Assembly: GCA_050329575.1 (NCBI GenBank)
Contig: JBHJOP010000056.1
Location: 1-23,987, forward strand
DNA: 23,987 bases
Direction: 5' to 3'
From: JAUXFS01 sp050329575
GTDB lineage: Bacteria > Pseudomonadota > Alphaproteobacteria > Rhodospirillales > Defluviicoccaceae
The stretch's first letter is position 1; every line of letters starts with the position of its first letter. A program made the position numbers and the translations under genes. The notes below the pieces were generated by a model. That model made no database searches, was not told the DNA's origin, and was given only the letters and a program-made list of their open reading frames with translations. Shown piece after piece: positions 7,269 to 17,266 of this stretch.

Positions 7269-9089
7269 TCACGCCGTCGCGACGACCTCGACGACGTCAC
7301 ACGCCAGCGGGTGCTCGCGGACGTTCAGCACCATCCCTCCCTGTTGGCGATCGGGCCGGAATCCGAGTTCGTCGAGGATGCGACGGGCCGGTCCGTTGCG
7401 TGCGGTCTGACGGAAGGCGACCCGCAGGGTATCGATCGCACTCTCGCCCTCTCGCTGCGCCAGGAATGCGAAGAACGCCTGCTCGATCGCTCGTCCCTGG
7501 ACCCGGCAGGACAGCATGAACTCCTCCACGTCCAGCGCCCGCGGGTGGCGGCGGACCAGCGCCAAGCCGACCGTCCCGTAGCTGCCGTACCGGTCGGAGC
7601 AGCGCAGGACGTACTTCTCCGGCCGGCGGTCGGCGAGACGGGCGACGATGTCGCCTCGCGCGTACTTGGTGCCGGAGAAGTTGAGCTGGTTGGTGCGCTG
7701 GGCGAGTTCGACGACCCGATCGAGATCGGCGGGCCGATAGCCGGCGATCTCCAGTCGGGTCGCGCAAGCGGCGAGAAACGCGCGGTAGTCCCCCGGGTGC
7801 CGCGATCGGTCCGCGTCGCGCGCCAGGGCGTCCCGATAGTAGCGGCGGCGTTGCCGGGCCTCGGCGCTGGTGCTGCCCTCGAACCGCGGCCGATCAAGGA
7901 GATCGGCGGCCTCGCCGACCGGGACGCAGGCGACATCGGGCCAGCGGTGGGCGACCTCCGCGAGTTCGAAGGGGCTGTCGTCGACGAACGCGAAGGTGTC
8001 GAGCCCGAGCCCGAGCGCGCCCGCGATGGCCGCGACGTTCTCGCTCTTCGGGTGCCAGTTGATCTGCGGGTGGAGGAAAAAGTCGGCGAGGTTCAGCTCC
8101 TCGAGCCTGCGCATCGCCAGCTCGGGGTCGTTCTTGCTGGCGATGCTCATCAGGATGCCGCGTCGGTCGAGGTCGCGGATCAGCCGGACCATGCCGTCCC
8201 GGGGACGCACGTCGCGGTCCTCGAGCAGGATACCGTGCCAAAGGGTGTCGTCGAGATCGAAGACCACGCACTTGATGCCGGGCGGGGGCGCAGGTGTGCT
8301 GCCCTCCCTGGTGGCCAGGGTCACGAAGTCGAGCGTCAAGAACACCAGCGTCGGCCCGTCGTCCGCCTCGGGAACGAGGGTCAGCTTGAACGGGATTCCG
8401 GCTTCGGTGACGGCAGCGAACAGAGGGCGCGCGAATTGATGGCGCGAGTATCCCGGAGCCAGCTGCAGGCTGGCGATGAGCGGCGGCGGCAACACCGACC
8501 GATCAGCGGCCAGGTCGACGAAATCCTCGCCGATTCGCATCATCAACTGAACGGCGACCGGGTGCGGTTGCGGATTGAAGACCTCGATCAGAAAGCAGTC
8601 CGGACGGCGTCCGGAACCGTCGCGGCGGTGCCACCGCCGCGCCCGGTTGTCGAAGTCCGGCGCCAGCTTGCGCCAGCGGTCGTCGCCGGTGAGTCGGCAG
8701 AGCAACGTGCCGACGCGGTGGAGAACGGGAACGCCGAGCCCGATCAGGCGTTCCTTCCACAACAGCCGGCCGATCGGTTCCAGCCGGGTGTTGCCGTTGG
8801 CTTTGAGCCGTCCCCAGGTCTTGAAGGACACTTCCGCACCGTAGCCACGCCGCGATCGGAAGCGCCGGTTCTTGTAGATGCCATAGGCGAACCGCCGACA
8901 GTTGCCGTCGGGACGGCGGCGATAGAGATCGCAGCTGGCGTAGCAGTCGGGAGCGGCGCACTCGATGCAGTGTTCGCTCCAGTGCAGGTAGGACATCTCG
9001 ACGACATCGGTGGCCGGTTCGTACCGCACGCCACCGGGGTCGGCCGGTCGCGCATGGAGGGTCCGCTGGTACTGATCAAATTCGAACAT
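7269..9089 (-). CDS. HAD-IIIC family (FkbH-like) protein with Cys-rich N-terminal domain
   Basis: A 606-residue protein. Residues 1-110 hold a cysteine cluster (Cys41, 44, 49, 53 and 64, spacing CX2CX4CX3CX10C, within HCIECAAPDCYASC), suggesting a metal site. Residues about 270-400 are a HAD-superfamily subclass IIIC domain: nucleophile motif DLDDT (278-282), SKND (318-321), Lys348 in WHPKSEN, and FVDDSPFE (368-375). Residues about 440-600 are the GNAT-like C-terminal part of FkbH proteins (QRTNQLNFSGTKY; LSCRVQGRAIE). FkbH enzymes load glyceryl units from 1,3-bisphosphoglycerate onto carrier proteins; no carrier protein or PKS is visible here, so the acceptor may be a glycan or another protein (inference). 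The ATG at 9089 (MFEFDQ) is favoured by GGGAG six bases upstream; an upstream in-frame start at 9119 exists. It diverges from the glycosyltransferase operon and lies 158 bases upstream of the ABC gene. Confidence 0.9.
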   Translation of the reverse strand: MFEFDQYQRTLHARPADPGGVRYEPATDVVEMSYLHWSEHCIECAAPDCYASCDLYRRRPDGNCRRFAYGIYKNRRFRSRRGYGAEVSFKTWGRLKANGNTRLEPIGRLLWKERLIGLGVPVLHRVGTLLCRLTGDDRWRKLAPDFDNRARRWHRRDGSGRRPDCFLIEVFNPQPHPVAVQLMMRIGEDFVDLAADRSVLPPPLIASLQLAPGYSRHQFARPLFAAVTEAGIPFKLTLVPEADDGPTLVFLTLDFVTLATREGSTPAPPPGIKCVVFDLDDTLWHGILLEDRDVRPRDGMVRLIRDLDRRGILMSIASKNDPELAMRRLEELNLADFFLHPQINWHPKSENVAAIAGALGLGLDTFAFVDDSPFELAEVAHRWPDVACVPVGEAADLLDRPRFEGSTSAEARQRRRYYRDALARDADRSRHPGDYRAFLAACATRLEIAGYRPADLDRVVELAQRTNQLNFSGTKYARGDIVARLADRRPEKYVLRCSDRYGSYGTVGLALVRRHPRALDVEEFMLSCRVQGRAIEQAFFAFLAQREGESAIDTLRVAFRQTARNGPARRILDELGFRPDRQQGGMVLNVREHPLACDVVEVVATA

Positions 9090-9259
9090 GGGGGACTCCC
9101 GGCCCCGGCAGGTCCGCACGTCTCCCGAAAGATGCGGCGGAAATGGCGATGATCAAACGTTTATCACTAGCCCGGGGGAAAAAAGCGGGTTAAGGCTTGT
9201 CGCGCGTCGGGACGGAACCGAACGTCGGCCGCGAGCCGAGGGGAGCGGCGCGGGGTGGC
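9090..9259. promoter_or_regulatory. Divergent intergenic region between HAD-IIIC gene and glycosyltransferase operon
   Basis: These 170 bases separate two oppositely oriented transcription units and should contain both promoters. An AT-richer core at about 9141-9195, unlike its surroundings, includes the dyad at 9150-9166 and an A6 run. No confident -35/-10 pair could be assigned. Confidence 0.5.
9150..9166. promoter_or_regulatory. Candidate operator: imperfect palindrome TGATCAAACGTTTATCA
   Basis: The core AAACGTTT (9155-9162) is a perfect palindrome flanked by TGAT and ATCA, with one unpaired base. The position in the middle of a divergent promoter region is typical of a dimeric regulator site controlling both directions. 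The regulator is unknown; the arm spacing does not match a standard FNR/CRP box. Confidence 0.35.
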
Positions 9260-10492
9260 ATGGGTCGCAACAGAGCTCATCGCAGGCTGCTGATCTACAG
9301 CCACGATTCCTTCGGGCTCGGCCACTTGAGGCGGTGCCGGGCGATCGCCCACGCGTTGGTCGACCACCGTCGCGACCTGTCGGTGCTGATCCTGTCGGGC
9401 TCGCCGATCATCGGCAGCTTCAGCTTCCGCAACCGGGTGGACTTCGTCCGCGTCCCCGGGGTGATCAAGCTGCGCCACGGCGACTATACCTCCTTGAGCC
9501 TCGACATCGGCATCGAGGAGACGCTGGCGCTGCGGACATCGATCATTCGCCACACCGCCGAGGTGTTCGATCCCGACATCTTTCTGGTCGACAAGGAACC
9601 GCTTGGCCTGCGCGGCGAGGTCAAGGACACCCTCATCATGCTCAAGGCCCGCGGGACGCCGCTGGTGCTCGGCCTGCGCGACGTGATGGACGATCCCGGA
9701 CATCTCTCCGAGGAATGGCGGCGCAAAGGGGCCGTGCCGGCACTCAGCGAGCTCTACGACCACATCTGGGTCTACGGCCTGCCGGAGATCTGCGATCCGC
9801 TGCAAGGGGTCCGGCTGCCGGCGGCGGTGACGGCGAAGATGCGCTATACCGGTTACCTGCGGCGAACCGGCGGCGTCGCCGGCAGTCCGCCGTCACAGCC
9901 GCAGTCGATCGGCGGCGAACCGTACCTGCTGGTGACGACCGGCGGCGGTGGGGACGGGGCGGCGCTGATCGACTGGGTGCTGCGCGCCTACGAGCACGAC
10001 CGCGACATTCCCCATCCGGCGCTGCTGGTCCTCGGGCCGTTCATGCGCTCGGCTCTGCAAGGCGAGTTCATGGACCGGGTCAACCGCCTCGACAAGGTCG
10101 AGGCCATCACCTTCGACGCCATGATCGAGGACCTGATGGTCGGTGCCGCCGGCATCGTCGCGATGGGCGGCTACAACACGTTCTGCGAAATCCTGTCGTT
10201 CGACAAGCCGGCCCTGATCGTGCCGCGCACGGTGCCACGGGTCGAGCAATACATTCGCGCTGCGCGCGCTCAGGAGCTGGGTCTGGCGCGCATGCTCGCC
10301 GCCGCCGGCGAGCGCGATCCGCAGCGGATGGCCGCGGCCCTCCGCGACCTGCCGACGCAGCCGAGGCCGTCGGAGGTGCGGATCGCGGGGCTGCTCGATG
10401 GTCTGTCGGTGATCGCGGGCATGGTTGATCAGTGGCTCACCCCCTCCGCCGAGGCGGCAACCCGACTGTCCCTGGTCACCCGAGGCTCCTGA
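9260..10492 (+). CDS. MurG-like (GT28-type, GT-B fold) glycosyltransferase
   Basis: A 410-residue GT-B protein related to the MurG/UDP-GlcNAc transferase group. The N-terminal motif YSHDSFGLGHLRRC (13-26) is the glycine-rich acceptor-side loop; the C-terminal motif GGYNTFCEILSFDKPALIVPR (303-323) is the nucleotide-sugar region, with Glu310 corresponding to the residue that usually contacts the donor ribose. No signal peptide or membrane helix is present, so the protein should be cytoplasmic or peripheral. The ATG at 9260 (MGRNRAHRRLLIYSHD) was chosen because conservation begins just after it; a TTG at 9197 would add 21 low-complexity residues. It is the first gene of the plus-strand operon and diverges from the HAD-IIIC gene. 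Donor and acceptor sugars are unknown. A second, distant relative lies at 12931-14100. Confidence 0.88.
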   Translation: MGRNRAHRRLLIYSHDSFGLGHLRRCRAIAHALVDHRRDLSVLILSGSPIIGSFSFRNRVDFVRVPGVIKLRHGDYTSLSLDIGIEETLALRTSIIRHTAEVFDPDIFLVDKEPLGLRGEVKDTLIMLKARGTPLVLGLRDVMDDPGHLSEEWRRKGAVPALSELYDHIWVYGLPEICDPLQGVRLPAAVTAKMRYTGYLRRTGGVAGSPPSQPQSIGGEPYLLVTTGGGGDGAALIDWVLRAYEHDRDIPHPALLVLGPFMRSALQGEFMDRVNRLDKVEAITFDAMIEDLMVGAAGIVAMGGYNTFCEILSFDKPALIVPRTVPRVEQYIRAARAQELGLARMLAAAGERDPQRMAAALRDLPTQPRPSEVRIAGLLDGLSVIAGMVDQWLTPSAEAATRLSLVTRGS

Positions 10493-10494
10493 TC

Positions 10495-11763
10495 GTGGGC
10501 GCGGCGGTCGGCTTCGTGCTCAAGGGCTATCCCCGCCTCTCGGAGACCTTCATCGCCCAGGAGATCCTGACCCTGGAGCGTCTGGGCCTCGACATCCGCC
10601 TCGTTTCGCTGCGACATCCGACCGATCCGGCGGTCCACCCGATCCATCGCGAGGTCCGGGCGCCGATCGACTATCTGCCCGAGTATCTGTACCAGGAACC
10701 GGCGAGGGTGTCGGCGGCCTGGCGGGCGGTTCGCCGCCTGCCCGGCTATGCCGCCGCGCGGGGCGCCTGGCTGCGCGATCTCGCCCGCGACCGGACCGCT
10801 AACCGGGTGCGGCGGTTCGGACAGGCGCTGGTGCTGGCGCGTGATCTGCCGGCCGACGTCGGGTGGCTGCATGCCCACTTCCTCCACACTCCCGCCTCCG
10901 TTACCCGCTATGCGGCGATGATCCGCGGGCTGCCGTGGAGCGTGTCCGCCCATGCCAAGGACATCTGGACCACGCCCGACTGGGAGAAGCGCGAGAAACT
11001 CGCGGACTGCCGCTGGGCGGTCGCCTGCACTCGGGCGGGTGTCGACCATCTCGCTGCCCTGGCGCCGGACCCGGCGCGGGTCGACCTCGTCTATCACGGG
11101 CTCGATTTCGACCGTTTCCCGCCGCCGCCGGCGCTCCGCCCGCGACGCGACGGCGCCGACGAAACGGATCCGGTGCGGCTGCTATCGGTCGGACGCGCGG
11201 TCGAAAAGAAGGGCTTCGAGGTGCTGATCGATGCGCTTCTGCGACTTCGCGACGCCATCCACTGGCGCCTCGTGCACATCGGCGGCGGACCCTCGCTCGC
11301 CGCCCTGCAGGCGAAGGCGGCGCACGGCGGTATCGGATCGCGGATCACCTGGATGGGACCACAGCCGCAGGAGACGGTGCTCGAAGCCTATCGCGCCGCC
11401 GACGTGTTCGTTCTCGCTTCGCGGATCGCCGCCGACGGCGATCGGGACGGCCTGCCGAACGTGCTGATGGAGGCACAGAGCCAAGGTCTCGCGTGCCTGT
11501 CGACGCGGCTGCCGGCGATCGGCGAGCTGATCGTCGACGGCGAAACCGGGTTGCTGGTTCCGTCCGGCGAACCCGAGGCTCTCGCCGTCGCCCTGGAGCG
11601 GCTGATCCGCTCCCCGGCGCTGCGCGCCCGGCTGGGCGTCGCCGGATCGAGGCGGGTGCGATCGCAGTTCTCGCACCTGACCAACGTCGAGGGCCTGGCG
11701 GCCCGCTTTGCGGTCGCCAGCGGGCGGACGATGTCATGCGCATCGCCTTCTACGCGCCGATGA
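10495..11763 (+). CDS. GT4-family glycosyltransferase (GT-B)
   Basis: A 422-residue GT4-type (Glycos_transf_1) retaining glycosyltransferase. It opens with the conserved phrase GFVLKGYPRLSETF (6-19), typical of exopolysaccharide/colanic-acid-like GT4 enzymes; the donor domain shows SVGRAVEKKG (231-240) and DGLPNVLMEAQSQG (318-331), where the usual E-x7-E pair reads Asp318/Glu326. HAHFLHTP (126-133) fits the acceptor side. The GTG at 10495 is taken as start because it lies two bases after the previous stop, follows a GAGG, and sits immediately before the conserved N-terminus; a GTG at 10432 would overlap the previous gene by 61 bases. The gene overlaps the next one by 28 bases, so translation is probably coupled. 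The sugar specificity is not readable. Confidence 0.88.
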   Translation: MGAAVGFVLKGYPRLSETFIAQEILTLERLGLDIRLVSLRHPTDPAVHPIHREVRAPIDYLPEYLYQEPARVSAAWRAVRRLPGYAAARGAWLRDLARDRTANRVRRFGQALVLARDLPADVGWLHAHFLHTPASVTRYAAMIRGLPWSVSAHAKDIWTTPDWEKREKLADCRWAVACTRAGVDHLAALAPDPARVDLVYHGLDFDRFPPPPALRPRRDGADETDPVRLLSVGRAVEKKGFEVLIDALLRLRDAIHWRLVHIGGGPSLAALQAKAAHGGIGSRITWMGPQPQETVLEAYRAADVFVLASRIAADGDRDGLPNVLMEAQSQGLACLSTRLPAIGELIVDGETGLLVPSGEPEALAVALERLIRSPALRARLGVAGSRRVRSQFSHLTNVEGLAARFAVASGRTMSCASPSTRR

Positions 11764-12902
11764 AATCGCCCGCCCACCCGCTGCCGTCGGGTGATCGGCG
11801 AATGGCGCGGCTGCTGATCGAGGCGCTCCGCCGCGGCGGGCACACTGTCGAGCCGGTCTCGACGTTCTCCAGTTTCGATGCTGCCGGCGACACGAGCCGA
11901 CAGCGGCGGCTCGCCGATGTCGGGATCAGACTGGCCGCGCGGTTGAGCCACCGCCTCCTCGACAGGCCGCCGGCTCGCCGGCCGGAGGTGTGGTTGACCT
12001 ATCACGTCTATCACAAGGCACCCGACTGGCTGGGGCCCACCGTCAGCCGGAGGCTGGCGATCCCCTACGCGATTGCCGAGGCGTCGCATGCCCCGAAGCA
12101 GGCGTCGGGGCGCTGGGCGACGGGCCACCGGGCGGCGGCCGAAGCGATCGCCGCCGCCGATCTGGTGTTCGGTCTCAATCCGGCCGATACCGAATGCGTG
12201 CTGCCGCTGATCGCCGATCCCGCCCGGCTGGTGGCGCTCAGGCCGTTCATAGACACTGCGCCTCATGCCGCCGCCGCCGCGGCGCGCGAGCGGTGCCGGC
12301 AGGCCCTCGAACGGGGCTACGGCATCGGTGCGCAGACGGCGGTGCTGCTCACCGTGGCAATGATGCGTCGCGGCGACAAGCTGGCGTCCTACCGCGTTCT
12401 CGGTCGCGCGTTGAGCCGGCTGCTGGCGCGACCCTGGTGCCTCGTGGTCGCCGGCGACGGTCCGGCGCGGCGCGACGTCGCGCGGGCGCTGGCGCCGCTC
12501 GGAGGGCGGGTGGTCTGGCTCGGCCGGGTGGCCGAGACGGCGCTGCCGGGGCTCTATGCGGGAGCGGATCTGTTCGTCTGGCCGGCGGTCGGCGAGGCCT
12601 GGGGAATGGTGTTTCTCGAGGCTCAGGCGAGCGGGCTGCCGGTGATCGGCGGCCGCACCGGCGGCGTGCCCGACGTGGTCGCCGACGGCGAGACCGGACT
12701 GTTGATCGAGATCGGCGACGATGCCGCTTTCGCGGCGGCGGTCGGCACCCTGCTCGATGACGCGGAGGCGAGGCGAAGGATGGGCGTTCGCGCGCGCGAA
12801 AGGATCGAACGCCGCCACGATCTGCCGGGCGCGGCGCGGGTCCTCGGCGAGGCGCTGGTGTCGCTGGTTGCCGGACGGCGGTCCGCGGGCTCGCCGGGAT
12901 GA
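11736..12902 (+). CDS. GT4-family glycosyltransferase (GT-B)
   Basis: A 388-residue GT4-type glycosyltransferase. The start MRIAFYAPMKSPAHPLPSGD is typical of the N-terminal Rossmann domain with the donor/acceptor loop; the C-terminal domain contains VVAGDGPARRD (237-247), WLGRV (261-265) and the E-x7-E motif GEAWGMVFLEA with Glu287 and Glu295, followed by VPDVVADGETGLLIE. The ATG at 11736 lies inside the end of the preceding GT gene (28-base overlap) and is the only in-frame start matching the family N-terminus; a much longer open frame upstream is antisense-like noise from the overlapping gene. It is probably the second GT4 step of the same glycan pathway. Acceptor and donor are unknown. 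Confidence 0.87.
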   Translation: MRIAFYAPMKSPAHPLPSGDRRMARLLIEALRRGGHTVEPVSTFSSFDAAGDTSRQRRLADVGIRLAARLSHRLLDRPPARRPEVWLTYHVYHKAPDWLGPTVSRRLAIPYAIAEASHAPKQASGRWATGHRAAAEAIAAADLVFGLNPADTECVLPLIADPARLVALRPFIDTAPHAAAAAARERCRQALERGYGIGAQTAVLLTVAMMRRGDKLASYRVLGRALSRLLARPWCLVVAGDGPARRDVARALAPLGGRVVWLGRVAETALPGLYAGADLFVWPAVGEAWGMVFLEAQASGLPVIGGRTGGVPDVVADGETGLLIEIGDDAAFAAAVGTLLDDAEARRRMGVRARERIERRHDLPGAARVLGEALVSLVAGRRSAGSPG

Positions 12903-12930
12903 CCCGGGAGAGGAGCGAAGCGGGGCCGCA

Positions 12931-14100
12931 ATGAACCGTCGGGTCATGTTCTACGTCCAGCATCTGCTCGGGGTCGGCCATCTCAAGCGGGCCTCGCTGA
13001 TCGCCCGGGCGATGGCCGAGGCGGGGCTCGACGTCTCGGTGGTGCTGGGCGGACCCGAAGTGCCGGGAGTCGACTTTACGGGCTGCGCCCGCTTCCCGCT
13101 GCCGCCGGTGCGGGCCGCGGACCAGACCTTCAAGGTCCTCCTCGACGAGCAGGGGGCGCCGATCGACGACGTCTGGAAGGACGCGCGGATGGCGCGGCTG
13201 GTCGCGGCGTTCGAGGCGATCCGGCCGCAGGTGCTGCTGGTTGAGCAGTTTCCGTTCGGGCGCCGGCAGTTCCGCTTCGAGTTGATGCCGCTGCTGGAAC
13301 AGGCGCGGACGTCGTCGCTCCGTCCGGCCATCTTGTGTTCGCTTCGGGATGTTCTGGTGCGCAAGGACGATCGGCGGCGCGAGCAGGAGATGGTGAGCGT
13401 CGCCGAAACCTGGTTCGACCGGATCCTGGTGCACGGCGACCCGCGGGTGATCCCGCTCGAAGCGTCGTTCCCGGCCGCGGCCGCCCTCGATCACAAGCTC
13501 GCCTACACGGGCTATGTGGTCGACCGCGCGGACCTCGACGGCGTGGCGAACAACCGGCAGGCCGGGCGAGACGAGGTGATCGTCTCGGTCGGCGGCGGTG
13601 CGGTCGGCGAACCGCTGTTGCGGGCGGCCCTGGCGGCACGGCCGTCGAGCCGGCTCTCCGGTCACGTCTGGAGGCTGATCGCCGGTCCGAACCTGGCGGA
13701 CGCTGTTTACGACCAGATCGCCTGGGATGCCCCATCCGGGGTTGTCGTGGAGCGCTGGCGCGCCGATCTCCCGGTTTTGCTCAGGAACTGCGTTCTCTCC
13801 GTGTCGCAGGGCGGCTACAATACCGTCATGGATGTCCTGCAAGCACGAGCGAGGGCGGTGATCGTTCCATTCGCGACGGGTTCCGAAACCGAGCAGGAGA
13901 CGCGGGCTCGCATTCTCGAACGGCGCGGCCTCGTCACCGTCGTCGCGCCGGCGGTGTTGTCGGCCCAGGCCCTTGCAGGCGCGATCGACGCAGCGCTCGA
14001 CACCCCGCCGGCGTCGTGGGCGATCGATCTCGATGGTGCGGCGACCACCGGCCGGATCGTCGGCGCGTGCTGCGGCCTCGGCGCCGGCGAGGGTGGTTGA
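12931..14100 (+). CDS. MurG-like (GT28-type) glycosyltransferase
   Basis: A 389-residue protein with the MurG-like plan. It has an N-terminal loop QHLLGVGHLKRASLIARA (10-27), a Rossmann-like C-terminal domain beginning VIVSVGGGAVGEPLL (216-230), and the donor motif VSQGGYNTVMDVL (291-303) followed by VPFATGSETEQETRA (312-326). It is a distant relative of the gene at 9260-10492, with the same motif order (GLGHLRR versus GVGHLKR; GGYNTFCEIL versus GGYNTVMDVL), so the operon holds two enzymes of this type around two GT4 enzymes. The ATG at 12931 lies 28 bases after the previous stop; an AGGAG is 15 bases upstream, rather far, so the ribosome site is weak. No membrane segment is seen. The substrate is unknown. 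Confidence 0.87.
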   Translation: MNRRVMFYVQHLLGVGHLKRASLIARAMAEAGLDVSVVLGGPEVPGVDFTGCARFPLPPVRAADQTFKVLLDEQGAPIDDVWKDARMARLVAAFEAIRPQVLLVEQFPFGRRQFRFELMPLLEQARTSSLRPAILCSLRDVLVRKDDRRREQEMVSVAETWFDRILVHGDPRVIPLEASFPAAAALDHKLAYTGYVVDRADLDGVANNRQAGRDEVIVSVGGGAVGEPLLRAALAARPSSRLSGHVWRLIAGPNLADAVYDQIAWDAPSGVVVERWRADLPVLLRNCVLSVSQGGYNTVMDVLQARARAVIVPFATGSETEQETRARILERRGLVTVVAPAVLSAQALAGAIDAALDTPPASWAIDLDGAATTGRIVGACCGLGAGEGG

Positions 14101-14103
14101 GCG

Positions 14104-14859
14104 ATGGCCGGTTGGGATGATCTGGACCGCGAACTCGATGTCTGGCGGGACCAGGGACGGACGGCGACCCTGTGGTGGCGCGACGACGATGCGACACGGG
14201 TCACCCCGGCGCTCGAACGTCTGCTCGCGATCAGCGGCGCGACCGGTACCCCGGTGGCGCTGGCGGTCATTCCCAGGGACGCCGACGCCGACCTCCGGGA
14301 CCGGCTGCGCAGACACCCGTCGGCAGCGGTGCTGCAGCACGGCTGGAGCCACGAGAATCACGCGCCTGATGGCTGTCGCCAGGAGGAGCACGGCCCGCAC
14401 CGGCCGCGCGAGGTCATGCTCGCCGAGCTGGCCGAGGGGTGGCGGCGGATCGGCGAATTCGACTGCGGACTGCCGGTCCTGGTCGCTCCGTGGAACCGGA
14501 TCGACGAAGCGCTGCTGCCGGCGCTGCCCGGCATCGGGCTCACAGGCGTGTCCACCCTCGGTCCGCGCGATGCCGGCGAGCCGGTCGCCGGGCTGCGGCG
14601 TACCAACGTTCATGTCGACATCGTCGACTGGGATGGTTCGCGCGGGTTCGTGGGCGAAGAAGCGGCGCTCGATCAGTTCGTGCGCCATCTCGCCCGGCGC
14701 CGGCGGGGCGAGGCCGATGCCGACGAGCCGACGGGCATGATGACCCACCATCTGTTTCACGACGAAGGATGCTGGTGGTTTATCGGCGCGCTGCTGGCGC
14801 GAACGGCGCGCCATCCGGCGGTGCGCTGGCTGGATGCGGGCGAGGCGTTCTGGCCGTGA
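14104..14859 (+). CDS. Polysaccharide deacetylase-like (NodB/CE4-like) protein
   Basis: A 251-residue protein resembling CE4 polysaccharide deacetylases. An acidic triplet WWRDDDA (24-30) corresponds to the catalytic-base/metal Asp motif, QHGWSHENH (78-86) provides the HxxxH-type metal histidines (His79, His83), VAPWNR (127-132) resembles the R/PxW region, and THHLFHD (214-220) supplies late histidines. No signal peptide is seen, so it may act on a cytoplasmic lipid-linked or nucleotide-linked sugar rather than on the finished polymer. It starts three bases after the preceding glycosyltransferase stop and overlaps the next start by three bases (GTGA), so it is part of the same operon. It probably removes an acetyl group from a glycan intermediate made by the neighbouring transferases (inference). 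Family assignment is moderately firm; activity is unproven. Confidence 0.8.
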   Translation: MAGWDDLDRELDVWRDQGRTATLWWRDDDATRVTPALERLLAISGATGTPVALAVIPRDADADLRDRLRRHPSAAVLQHGWSHENHAPDGCRQEEHGPHRPREVMLAELAEGWRRIGEFDCGLPVLVAPWNRIDEALLPALPGIGLTGVSTLGPRDAGEPVAGLRRTNVHVDIVDWDGSRGFVGEEAALDQFVRHLARRRRGEADADEPTGMMTHHLFHDEGCWWFIGALLARTARHPAVRWLDAGEAFWP

Positions 14860-15361
14860 GCCTGCATGTCTATCCCATAACGGCGGCCGTGTCGGATCTG
14901 GCGCGCATCGGGACCGGTCTGGTTCTCGCCGCGGTGCCGATCCTGGCGTTCGATCCCGCGCCGATGGTCACCTGGTTGCTGGCGGGGATGGTCGCGCTGT
15001 TCGCGGCGTCCGGCGTGGTCGCGGTGCTCCGGCATCTGTCGCGGATCGAGGCCGACGCCGGCGGCATCCGCCGACGGGGCCCGGTCGCCACCGACCTCGC
15101 ATGGCGGAATGTGAGACGGGTGGAGCTCGCCTACTACTCCACCCGCCGCGACCGCAGCGGCGGCTGGTTGCAGCTGAGCGTGTTCGACGGAAGGAGGCGG
15201 ATCTCCGTCGATTCCCGGATCGCCGGATTTGCCGACCTCGCCGCCGATGCCGCCGCCGCCGCTGCCGCCAACCGCTTGCGGCTCGAGGCCGCGACGGCCG
15301 CCAACTTCCACGCGCTCGGCATTGCGCTCGGCGCGCGCCGCGTCGATCGGGAGGCGGGTCG

Positions 15362-15365
<4 letters not shown>
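14856..15365 (+). CDS. Small membrane protein with PH-like (bacterial PH) domain
   Basis: A 169-residue protein with two closely spaced hydrophobic segments near residues 10-32 and 36-58, followed by a soluble part. That part (IEADAGGIRRRGPVATDLAWRNVRR..., then WLQLSVFDGRRRISVDSRIAGF) has the strand pattern of a bacterial PH-like domain: a pair of strands, the 'xxW-xxV-xxV' turn, and strands ending at 'ISVDSRI', then a helix rich in Ala. The GTG at 14856 overlaps the deacetylase stop (GTGA) and no ATG in this frame fits. It is followed by another GTGA overlap into the ATPase gene. The role is unknown; a membrane-anchored adaptor linking the glycan enzymes or the transporter to the membrane is possible but speculative. 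Confidence 0.72.

Positions 15366-17262
<1,897 letters not shown>

Positions 17263-17266
<4 letters not shown>

Noticed and set aside
5296..9152. Long plus-strand open frames (about 650-700 codons) opposite the ABC and HAD-IIIC genes
   Set aside because: They are antisense to genes with clear family motifs; their translations are rich in Arg, Asp, His, Gln and Glu without recognisable domains, as expected for GC-rich DNA with few stop codons.
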